Assembly (NCBI GenBank): GCA_030428105.1
Contig: JAUIBE010000023.1
Span: 1 to 39,159, forward strand
From: Gammaproteobacteria bacterium
GTDB lineage: Bacteria > Pseudomonadota > Gammaproteobacteria > Xanthomonadales > SZUA-36
Length of the DNA stretch: 39,159 nucleotides
Reading direction: 5' to 3'
Numbering within the stretch: the stretch's first letter is position 1; each line of letters opens with the position of its first letter. This document shows positions 25,906 through 33,284 of this stretch, piece after piece. The notes under the pieces are model-generated. The model was not told the DNA's origin. It saw only the letters and a program-made list of their open reading frames with translations, and searched no databases. Position numbers and translations under genes: made by a program.

Positions 25906-27018
25906 CTAATTGCTGGCAATCGAATCCAGCACGGCCTGCATTTTAGCACCGGGTTTCCCCGATCGCACAAACGGCGGACGCACCGTGACCGCATCCAGTT
26001 CGCGGCCGCGAATTTCCACTTTGCATTGTTCCTCGTCCCCGGCGGGAAGCCGTGCCAGGGCAATGGCGCGCTCCAGCGTGGGAGAAAACCCGCCGCTGGT
26101 AATCACACCATCGCCAGCGCTGGTTTTCACCACCTGGTCGTGGCGTAACACGCCGCGATCCAACAACACCAGGCCGGTAAAACGCCACTTCACCCCGGCT
26201 TCTTTTTGCGCCTCAAGCGCGGAACGACCAATAAAGTCACGCTCATCGTTCATCGCCACGGTCCAGCCGAGGCCGGACTCCAGCGGGGAAACCGATTCAT
26301 CCATGTCCTGGCCGTACAGGTTCATGCCAGCTTCCAGGCGCAGGCTGTCACGCGCGCCCAGGCCGCAGGGCGTAACCTCCACCCCGACCAGGGTATCCCA
26401 CAGGGGGCGCGCACCCAGCTCGGAACAGATGATTTCGAACCCGTCCTCGCCGGTATAGCCGGTGCGAGCGACGAACAGGTCGCCCACCTGGGCGGCGTTG
26501 AACGGCTCCAGGGCCTCCGCCGTGGCGCGAAATTCCGGGGTCAACAGCCCAAGGAATTTCTCGCGCGCATCCGGGCCCTGCACGGCGATCATGCCGTAGG
26601 CCTCCATCGCGGCCACATCGACATCGAATGCGCTGGCCCGGGATTTCATCCACTCTAGGTCTTTCTCGCGGGTGCCGGCGTTTACCACCACGCGGAAATG
26701 ATCCTCCGCCAGGTAGTAACAGATCAGGTCATCGATGACCCCGCCCTGCTCGTTGAGCATGCAGCTATACAGCGCCTTGCCCGCAGTGCTGAGCTTGCCA
26801 ACATCGTTGGCCAGCAGGTGGGCCAGGAATGGCCGCGCCTGTGGACCACGCACTTCCACCGGGCACATGTGGGAAACATCGAACATGCCGGCCGCGCGGC
26901 GCACCGCGTGGTGCTCGTCGATCTGCGAGCCGTAGTTGATGGGCATTTCCCAACCGGCGAAATCAACCATCCGTGCGCCTGCATCGATGTGGGCGTGATG
27001 TAAAGGCGTTTTCCGCAT
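25906..27018 (-). CDS. gcvT: Glycine cleavage system T protein (aminomethyltransferase)
   Basis: The 370-residue folate-dependent enzyme releases ammonia and transfers the methylene group to tetrahydrofolate. Visible motifs: FAGWEMPINYGSQIDEHHAVR, here cut to WEMPINYGSQIDEHHAVR, MFDVSHM, GKALYSCMLNEQGGVIDDL, VARTGYTGEDGFEI and CGLGARDSLRLEAGMNLYG. AGGAG precedes the ATG. It heads a gcvT-gcvH pair. The 73-base gap upstream is too short for, and does not look like, a glycine riboswitch. Confidence 0.97.
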   Translation of the reverse strand: MRKTPLHHAHIDAGARMVDFAGWEMPINYGSQIDEHHAVRRAAGMFDVSHMCPVEVRGPQARPFLAHLLANDVGKLSTAGKALYSCMLNEQGGVIDDLICYYLAEDHFRVVVNAGTREKDLEWMKSRASAFDVDVAAMEAYGMIAVQGPDAREKFLGLLTPEFRATAEALEPFNAAQVGDLFVARTGYTGEDGFEIICSELGARPLWDTLVGVEVTPCGLGARDSLRLEAGMNLYGQDMDESVSPLESGLGWTVAMNDERDFIGRSALEAQKEAGVKWRFTGLVLLDRGVLRHDQVVKTSAGDGVITSGGFSPTLERAIALARLPAGDEEQCKVEIRGRELDAVTVRPPFVRSGKPGAKMQAVLDSIASN

Positions 27019-27091
27019 TATTCGCTGCTCCTGGTGGCGCTCAAACGGCTGCTCACTATACCGCCCGCAAGGGCGAATTCAATGGCCCGGA

Positions 27092-27562
27092 TCAAGTTTT
27101 CAGCCAGCTGCGAATCTCCACCTCCTGGTGGAGGGTGCGGTGCACCGGGCACATGTTGGCGATCTGCAGCAGGCGCTCCCTTTGGGACTCGTCGAGTTCG
27201 CCGTGCAAGGTGATTTCGCGATCGAACCGGTCGACCTTGCCGTTTTTCTCCTGGCACGACTCGCAGTCGCTTGCGTGGATTTTGCCGTGCTCGACGGAAA
27301 CGTCGACCGACTCCAGCGGCCACTCCTTGCGGCGGGCGTACATGTGCAGGGTCATGATGGTGCAGGCGGCCAGGGCCGCCGATAGATAGTCATAGGGAGA
27401 GGGGCCGCGATTTTCGCCGCCCAAGCTGGCAGGCTCATCGGCGATCAAGTCGTGGCCGGCGGCGTTGAGGGTGACCAGGAAGCCATCAGCGCCCTTGCCT
27501 GACCCAACCGCGCCGGCCGAAGGGTGGCCGGCAGTCTTGGAATTTCCCGTTTCACTTTGCAT
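27092..27562 (-). CDS. OsmC/Ohr-family protein
   Basis: A 156-residue OsmC-fold protein with the two conserved cysteines of the family: Cys67 in YLSAALAACTIMTLHMYA (quoted core AALAACTIM) and Cys138 in ANMCPVHRTL. Additional Cys100 and Cys103 (DCESC) are unusual. OsmC/Ohr proteins reduce organic hydroperoxides with these cysteines. The N-terminal 25 residues are Gly/Ser/Ala-rich and probably disordered. It reads towards gcvT and could be cotranscribed with it. Exact subfamily (OsmC, Ohr or YhfA-like) is not determined. Confidence 0.88.
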   Translation of the reverse strand: MQSETGNSKTAGHPSAGAVGSGKGADGFLVTLNAAGHDLIADEPASLGGENRGPSPYDYLSAALAACTIMTLHMYARRKEWPLESVDVSVEHGKIHASDCESCQEKNGKVDRFDREITLHGELDESQRERLLQIANMCPVHRTLHQEVEIRSWLKT

Positions 27563-27776
27563 CGTCGTGGTTCCTCGTCAATTATCGGCTGGTACACCTA
27601 CTGCGAACCGGCTGTTGGTCACCTCAATGATAAGCAAGATTGGCCAACAACTCCGAGCAAGTATTGGCCTCACGCATCGACGATGATGCCCAGTCTCCGG
27701 GTTTACCGCCTGGCGGCAAACCGTCGAACCAGCCTGACTGGCCACCTGGGCCGCACCAGCCGAGAGGAAATTCCCA

Positions 27777-29525
27777 ATGAAATCGTGTTCACACAAGTTG
27801 CTTGGCGGCATCGCCGCACTGCTGGTCGCATCGACCACGCTCGCCGATCAGTCGTGGGTGGAAATCAGTGATGGCTACACCATGCAGGTGCTGCAATCGG
27901 CCGCCCAGTTCTCACCGGAGAACATGACCGGCCTGGGCGTGCGCGGTTTCGAAGCGGATGTCGTGGACCTGCGTCCCAATCGCTATGAGCGCGAGCGCGA
28001 CGCCATCAATGCCCAGATCGCCAATCTCGAAGCAGCCCTGGAAACCACCGAGCACCCGAAAGTGCGCCAGGATCTTGAGATCCTGATAGGGGCGCTGCGC
28101 GAACAGAACGAAAGCGCGGCCATCAACCGCCGCTACCTGCTGGGTTACCCCAACCTGCCGGGGTTGTTTTACAACGGCTTCAGCAGTCTGCTCGACCCAC
28201 GGCTGCCGCCCGAACGCTACCCGGATGCACTCACGCGCCTCAAGCGCTACACCGGCCAGGCCGAGGGATACACCCCCATTGTCGACCTTGCCCGTGCGCG
28301 GGTGTCCGAGCGCTTTTCCGAATCCGGCCTGGTTGGACCCTACCGGGGCGAGATCGAAGACGATATCCAGAACGCACCGCTGGCCATGGCCGGACTGCGC
28401 GACCTGTTCACCAACGCCGACCTGGTGGGATGGGAGGCAGACCTCGACCTGCTGGACCAGCAGGTGGCGGAGTACGTTGAATGGCTGCGCCAAGAACTGC
28501 TTCCCCGGGCGCGCGAAGATTTCCGCCTGCCCGAAGCCGTTTACGCCAACAACGTGAGAGGCTATGGCGTGGTCATGAACCCGCGGGAGCTGATCCAGGT
28601 GGCGCAAACCGGCTTTGGCGAGATCCAGAACGAGATGAAAGGCATTGCCCGCCAGATTGCCGAGCAGCGCGGCATGGAATCCGCCGACTACCGCGATGTG
28701 ATGGCAGTGTTGAAGGCCAACCAGGTGGCGCAGGAAGACCTGCTGACCTTGTACCAGGAACGCATGGCGTTGATCGAGGAGATGATCATCGAACACGAGG
28801 TAATCACCCTGCCCGAGCGCGATGCCGTGGTGCGGCTGGCCACCGAGGCCGAGGCCGGGGCCGCGCCCGCCTCTTTCCTCAACCCGCCGCCACTGGTGGG
28901 CAATACCGGCCAACCCGCGGAGTTCGTTTTGGTCACCAGCGATCCCAACGCCGATGAAGGCATAGGCGCGATGGACGACTGGACCCACGATGGCATTACC
29001 TGGACACTGGCCATCCACGAGGCCCGTCCCGGCCACGAGCTGCAGTTCTCCTCGATGATCGAGGGCGGGGTTTCACAGGCGCGGGCGATTTACGCCTTCA
29101 ACAGCGCCAATACCGAGGGCTGGGCCCTTTACGCCGAGGCCATCATGAAGCCCTACCTGCCACTGGAAGGCCAGCTGTTCTCACTGCAGGCACGCCTGGC
29201 CCGGGCCGCTCGCGCCTTCCTCGACCCAATGCTCAACCTGGGCCTGATTGATGCGGATTCTGCACTGGCCTTCCTGATGAAAGACGTGGGTCTTTCCCAG
29301 GCCATGGCCGGCTCGGAAGTGAGCCGTTACACCTTTCGCGCCCCTGGCCAGGCCACCTCGTACTACTACGGTTACCTCAACATGATGCGCCTGCGCACGG
29401 AAACCGAGATCGCCATGCGCGACCGCTTCGTGGAAAAAGACTTCCACGATTTCGTGCTCGCCCAGGGTCTGCTGCCCGCAGAGTTGCTGAGAGAGGCGGT
29501 GCAGGAGGAGTACGTGACCCGATAG
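27777..29525 (+). CDS. Exported DUF885 family protein (putative metallopeptidase)
   Basis: A 582-residue protein with a signal peptide (about 1-23, ending TTLADQ). The DUF885 hallmark HEARPGHELQ (His414-Glu415...His419) is present, followed by FNSANTEGWALYAEAIMKPY and FRAPGQATSYYYG, which resembles a gluzincin-type zinc peptidase active site (HExxxGH plus a downstream EGW Glu). It is likely a periplasmic or membrane-attached peptidase, although few members have been characterised. GAGAGGAA lies 8 bases before the ATG. It is divergent from the OsmC gene across a 214-base gap and precedes the adenosyltransferase gene by about 26 bases. Confidence 0.88.
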   Translation: MKSCSHKLLGGIAALLVASTTLADQSWVEISDGYTMQVLQSAAQFSPENMTGLGVRGFEADVVDLRPNRYERERDAINAQIANLEAALETTEHPKVRQDLEILIGALREQNESAAINRRYLLGYPNLPGLFYNGFSSLLDPRLPPERYPDALTRLKRYTGQAEGYTPIVDLARARVSERFSESGLVGPYRGEIEDDIQNAPLAMAGLRDLFTNADLVGWEADLDLLDQQVAEYVEWLRQELLPRAREDFRLPEAVYANNVRGYGVVMNPRELIQVAQTGFGEIQNEMKGIARQIAEQRGMESADYRDVMAVLKANQVAQEDLLTLYQERMALIEEMIIEHEVITLPERDAVVRLATEAEAGAAPASFLNPPPLVGNTGQPAEFVLVTSDPNADEGIGAMDDWTHDGITWTLAIHEARPGHELQFSSMIEGGVSQARAIYAFNSANTEGWALYAEAIMKPYLPLEGQLFSLQARLARAARAFLDPMLNLGLIDADSALAFLMKDVGLSQAMAGSEVSRYTFRAPGQATSYYYGYLNMMRLRTETEIAMRDRFVEKDFHDFVLAQGLLPAELLREAVQEEYVTR

Positions 29526-29551
29526 ATGTAGGAGCGCGGTACAATTGCGTG

Positions 29552-30103
29552 ATGGGAAACCGCTTATCGAAAATCTACACACGCACCGGCGATGCCGGCG
29601 ACACCGGCCTTGGCGACGGTTCTCGAACCCCCAAGGACAATCCACGGGTGGAGGCCTACGGCACCGTCGATGAACTCAACAGCATCGTCGGCCTGCTGCT
29701 GGCATCACCGCTCCCGGATGGCGTGGAGCCGATGCTCACCCGCCTGCAGCACGAGCTGTTCGACCTGGGTGGCGAGCTGTGCATGCCAGGCACCACCTTG
29801 ATTCCGGAAAGCTATGTTGAAGGGCTGGAGCGCGACCTGGATGCCTTGAACGAGGACCTGCCGCCACTGAAGGATTTCATCCTTCCCGGCGGCTCCGAGG
29901 CCGCTGCGCGCTGCCACCTGGCCCGCACCGTGGCGCGCCGTGCGGAGCGGCGGGTCGTTTCACTGGCGGAAGCCGAAGAAGTGAACCCGGTCAGCATCCG
30001 CTACCTCAACCGCCTTTCCGATTTCCTGTTCGTGGCTGCAAGGGTGATCGCGCGCCACGATGGCGGCAAAGAAGTGTTGTGGGTGCACGGCGACAAGCGC
30101 TAG
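29552..30103 (+). CDS. PduO-type cob(I)alamin adenosyltransferase
   Basis: About 183 residues. The N-terminal KIYTRTGDAGDTGLGDGSR ATP-binding motif, VEAYGTVDELNS, and the C-terminal RRAERRVVSLAE and IRYLNRLSDFLFVAAR segments define the PduO/MMAB family, which adenosylates cob(I)alamin to coenzyme B12. ATG 29552 is preferred to the GTG one codon upstream. The nearest purine-rich site, GGAG at about 29530, is too far away, so initiation is predicted to be weak. It could be co-transcribed with the DUF885 gene and is convergent with the kinase gene. Confidence 0.93.
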   Translation: MGNRLSKIYTRTGDAGDTGLGDGSRTPKDNPRVEAYGTVDELNSIVGLLLASPLPDGVEPMLTRLQHELFDLGGELCMPGTTLIPESYVEGLERDLDALNEDLPPLKDFILPGGSEAAARCHLARTVARRAERRVVSLAEAEEVNPVSIRYLNRLSDFLFVAARVIARHDGGKEVLWVHGDKR

Positions 30104-30119
30104 CCGCGCCCGATTTCAG

Positions 30120-32459
30120 TTAACTGCTTTCCAGGTCCTCCAGGGCTTCGGAAACCGCCTCGATCCATCGCTCGGGAACATCATCGCGCTGGCGGTACAC
30201 CGCCTCGGCCACGCCCAGGTACTGGCGCGCCAGTTCGGGCTGGTCGACTGCCCGGTAGGCGTCACCCAGGCGGTGGTTAAAGCGGCCAACGTAGAGGTGG
30301 TTGGCATCGAACGCCTGGCTGGCCCCGTCTACCGCAGCCTGCAGGTTTTCCACCGCCAATTCGGGCTGGCCCGCATTGAGTAACATGCTGCCGTAGTTGT
30401 ACAGCGCCAGGGTGAACTGCGGGTGGTCGCCGCCCAGGGCTCGGCGCTGCACTTCCACCGACCGCCCCAGGTACTCGACCGCCTTGTCCATATCGCCCAC
30501 CAGTTCGTAGGTGAGCGCCACGTTGGCCAATGCTGTACCCAGGTCGGGGCTACCCTCGGGGTTTTCCTGGTTGTGTTTCTCGATACTGGTCTCATAGGCC
30601 GCAATCGCCAGGTCATACTGTTCCAACCCATCGTAGACCACGGCGCGGTTGTTCCAGAACACTGCCTCGGAGAGCAGGCTGACGCCCATGTCGGGGTGGG
30701 CATCCATCAGCGCCTGGGCTTCATCCAGCACGCGCAGCGCCTCCTGCGGCTTATCTACCAGGGGCAGCAAACCGCCGTAGTCGCTTAGCGTCTGGAAGCG
30801 GACCCGGTTGCTCTCTGCGGCCCCGTCCTGCGGCACCAGCGCCAGCGTTTCCAGGTACAAGCGCTCGGCCAGTTCCATCTCTGATTCGTCCCAGGCAACC
30901 CCCGCCAGAACGTTGAGCGTTCGGGCTTCTTCGACTTTATCGCCGGAAATGCGGTAGGCATCGCGGGCCTTTTCCAACTGCACGCGGGACAGCTCCAACT
31001 CGCCCTGGCCGTACAGTGCGTAACCCACTGCGTAGCGCAGGTCGGCCTCGACCAACGGCTGGCCGGAAAAACGCTCATCGATTCGCGGAACGGCCTCCTG
31101 CAGCGCGGATGCCAGGGTCTGGGTGCCGGCGTTCACGTAGGGATCGGACTGGCCGATCATGTCTACCAGGAAAGCGGTGGCTGCTTCTGCACGATCGGCC
31201 TGCCTGCGTGCCTCGACGGCCTGGTAACTCACCACCACCAGGGCGGCCACCAGGATCAACAGCGCAGCAGCAGTAGAAACCGTGGCGCCGGGATGACGCT
31301 TGACGAATTTCGCCATCCGGTAGGCTGTCGAAGCACCCCGTGCTTCCACCGGTTGGCCTGCAAGGTGGCGCTGGATATCTCGCGAGAGCGCGGCCGCGGA
31401 GCGATAGCGTCTTTCCGGCTCCTTGCGCAGCGCAGTCATGACAATCTTGTCCAGGTCACCGCGCAGGGTTTTTTTCAATGAACGGTTGTCCGGCCCACCT
31501 TTACTGCGCTCGCCGGCGCGCTGGCTGGGCGACGGCGGAACCGTGTTGCAGACGATGGTCTCAATGCCGGCCGGGGTCAGCGCGTCCACCTCGTACGGCC
31601 GCTCGCCAGAGAGCAACTGGTACAGCAGCACACCCAGCGAGTAGACGTCACTGGTGGCGCCCACGGCTTCGCCCCGCACCTGCTCGGGGCTGGCGTACTC
31701 CGGGGTGAACATCAGGGCATCGATGCGGGTGAGCGGCGCTTCCCCGCCCGAGGCATCGGAAGGCAGCACCTTGGCAATGCCGAAGTCGATCAGCTTCACG
31801 TTGCCGGCCGCATCCACCAGGACGTTGCCCGGCTTGATGTCGCGATGCACCACGCCGCGTTCCAGTGCCGCGCTCAGCGCATCGCACACCTGTTGCACCA
31901 GGCGCAGGCGATCTTCCACGCCCAGCCCCTTTGAGTCGGCGAATTCGGTGATGGTCTGGCCTTCCACCAATTCCATCACCACGTAGGGCACGCCCTTGGC
32001 GGTGGTGCCGCCATCGATAATCCGCGCAATGTTCGGGTGTGCCAGGCTGGCCAGGATCTGGCGCTCGGTTTCAAACCGCAGCATCGCCTGCTGGCTGAGC
32101 AAATCGATGCGGAACAGCTTGACCGCCACGTCCTGGTCGTAGGCGCCATCTGCCCGGCGCGCGCGGTAGACCAGGCTCATGCCGCCACTGGCCAGCAACC
32201 CGGTGATTTCATAGGGGCCGAGCCGTTCGCCCGCAGCTACCCCGGCTGCATCGGGGCCGGCCGTATGCTCAAGGAAGTTGGCCTGGGTTGAGTCGGCCTC
32301 CAGCAGCGCCTGCACGCGCGCGAACAACCCGGCATCTTCGCCGCATTGCTGCCTCAACCAGGCGAGACGATCATTTTCGGGGTGTTCAAGACCGGCCATG
32401 AACAGGTCCATGGCCCTGGCGTCATCACGGCGGTGTGTCTCGCCGCCGCCTTCGCTCAC
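30120..32459 (-). CDS. Serine/threonine protein kinase with transmembrane helix and TPR repeats
   Basis: About 779 residues. N-terminal helical region, kinase domain about 82-370 with glycine loop LLASGGMSLVYRA, Lys114 in VAVKLF, catalytic HRDIKPGN (Asp207) and DFG (225-227), then a transmembrane helix (about 395-412) and a periplasmic TPR-like region (about 440-779). This layout is the PknB-like kinase-TPR type paired with Sig-70_X6 sigma factors in many gammaproteobacteria and planctomycetes. The GTG at 32459 is chosen because it overlaps the sigma gene's TGA by four bases (GTGA) and follows GGAG. An upstream start at 32507 in the same frame is possible. It probably senses a cell-envelope signal through the TPR domain and regulates the sigma factor (inference). 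Confidence 0.92.
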   Translation of the reverse strand: MSEGGGETHRRDDARAMDLFMAGLEHPENDRLAWLRQQCGEDAGLFARVQALLEADSTQANFLEHTAGPDAAGVAAGERLGPYEITGLLASGGMSLVYRARRADGAYDQDVAVKLFRIDLLSQQAMLRFETERQILASLAHPNIARIIDGGTTAKGVPYVVMELVEGQTITEFADSKGLGVEDRLRLVQQVCDALSAALERGVVHRDIKPGNVLVDAAGNVKLIDFGIAKVLPSDASGGEAPLTRIDALMFTPEYASPEQVRGEAVGATSDVYSLGVLLYQLLSGERPYEVDALTPAGIETIVCNTVPPSPSQRAGERSKGGPDNRSLKKTLRGDLDKIVMTALRKEPERRYRSAAALSRDIQRHLAGQPVEARGASTAYRMAKFVKRHPGATVSTAAALLILVAALVVVSYQAVEARRQADRAEAATAFLVDMIGQSDPYVNAGTQTLASALQEAVPRIDERFSGQPLVEADLRYAVGYALYGQGELELSRVQLEKARDAYRISGDKVEEARTLNVLAGVAWDESEMELAERLYLETLALVPQDGAAESNRVRFQTLSDYGGLLPLVDKPQEALRVLDEAQALMDAHPDMGVSLLSEAVFWNNRAVVYDGLEQYDLAIAAYETSIEKHNQENPEGSPDLGTALANVALTYELVGDMDKAVEYLGRSVEVQRRALGGDHPQFTLALYNYGSMLLNAGQPELAVENLQAAVDGASQAFDANHLYVGRFNHRLGDAYRAVDQPELARQYLGVAEAVYRQRDDVPERWIEAVSEALEDLESS

Positions 32460-33031
32460 TGCGACTCCTGCAATTGAAGGAAGAGGTAGGCCCGCGAGGC
32501 GCGCCACATGCGGTTGATGGTGGCCACGGACTTGCCCAGCGCAAGCGCCGCTTCTTCAATGGTCATGCCGCCGAAAAACCGTAGCTCCACCAGTTGCGCA
32601 CCTTCCGGGTGGTGTTCCGCCAGGCGCTTGAGTGATTCGTCCAGCGCCAGGATATCGACCTCTTCTTCGCGGGCCGACATGATGCCGGTATTGAGCGTGA
32701 CGTTGCGCTCGGCATCGCGCCGCGCCGCGCCTTTTTGGCGCGCGTGGTCTACCAGCACCTGGCGCATGACCCGGGCTGAAAGGGCAATAAAGTGTTGCCG
32801 GTCATTCACGCCCAATCGTTCTGACTGGGCCAGTTTCATGAATGCCTCGTTAACCAGCGATGCCGGCTGGAGGGTGGAAAAGGGGTGGCGGGCGCCAAGC
32901 TGGTACTGGGCCACACGGCGTAATTCCGGGTAAAGCAACTCGACCACCCGGTTACGGGCGTCCTCGTTTCCGTCAGACCAGCGATGCAGCAGACGGGTGA
33001 TGTCACCAGATTGCTGGGGCGAATCGGTGAT
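32456..33031 (-). CDS. Sig-70_X6 (ECF-like) RNA polymerase sigma factor, apparent ATC start
   Basis: About 191 residues from the proposed start. Region 2 (ITRLLHRWSDGNEDA, LVNEAFMKL) and region 4 (QLVELRFFGGMTIEEAALAL, quoted as LRFFGGMTIEEAALAL) are typical of the ECF-like Sig-70_X6 family. The conserved first helix of region 2 is coded upstream of the first usable GTG (32947), yet no ATG, GTG or TTG lies in frame between that GTG and the stop at 33077. An ATC at 33031 is followed by TDSPQQSGDITRLL, and GAGGGG is placed 7 bases before it, exactly where a start would be. A start at GTG 32947 would give a 163-residue protein lacking the first helix. Paired with the kinase gene through GTGA overlap. 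Confidence 0.8.
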   Translation of the reverse strand: MTDSPQQSGDITRLLHRWSDGNEDARNRVVELLYPELRRVAQYQLGARHPFSTLQPASLVNEAFMKLAQSERLGVNDRQHFIALSARVMRQVLVDHARQKGAARRDAERNVTLNTGIMSAREEEVDILALDESLKRLAEHHPEGAQLVELRFFGGMTIEEAALALGKSVATINRMWRASRAYLFLQLQESQ

Positions 33032-33058
33032 GTTGGTTCCCCTCGAAGTGATCCTCGA

Positions 33059-33089
33059 ATTAAAGGCCTTTCGAGTTTATCACTGTCAA
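33059..33089 (-). promoter_or_regulatory. Candidate promoter of the sigma factor-kinase operon
   Basis: On the minus strand a perfect TTGACA (33089-33084) is followed 19 bases later by TTTAAT (33064-33059). The spacing is long but tolerable. Transcription would start near 33052, leaving a leader of about 20 bases that carries GAGGGG before the proposed ATC start codon at 33031. The location supports a start upstream of 32947. Confidence 0.45.
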
Positions 33090-33150
33090 AGGAAAGCGGT
33101 ATATGAAGCGGGTGGCGAGCGCTGAATACCTAATTTGGGGTCCGCATGGC

Positions 33151-33219
33151 AAAAAACAGGACCAGCTGTTGGGACGGCGATCGGCTTTCCCCGTTGACCT
33201 CCGGCCCGCCAGCTGGTCC
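33151..33219 (-). terminator. Probable terminator after the secreted-protein operon
   Basis: On the minus strand a 10-bp inverted repeat (GGACCAGCTG at 33219-33210 and CAGCTGGTCC at 33168-33159) spans a 41-base loop, and is followed by TGTTTTTTG (33158-33150). The T run directly after the arm argues for a terminator; the large loop makes the hairpin unusual and may contain inner pairings. It lies 66 bases past the stop of the last secreted protein gene at 33285. Confidence 0.5.
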
Positions 33220-33284
33220 CAGCTGCGGTATTCCCCTGTGTTCTATAACGCAGAACGCGGCAAAACAGTGTCACCAAACTTCGT

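Noticed and set aside
27019-27091. Glycine riboswitch ahead of gcvT
   Set aside because: The gap is only 73 bases and shows no aptamer-like paired elements.
27699-27722. Hairpin GTTT-ACCGCC-T-GGCGG-CAAAC in the OsmC-DUF885 gap
   Set aside because: No T tract and no gene end nearby, contains a mismatch; too little to call a regulator.
27912-29036. 374-codon open frame on the minus strand opposite the DUF885 gene
   Set aside because: It is a GC-rich antisense shadow: the plus-strand frame has a signal peptide and a complete HExxPGH peptidase motif, while the minus product shows no recognisable motif.
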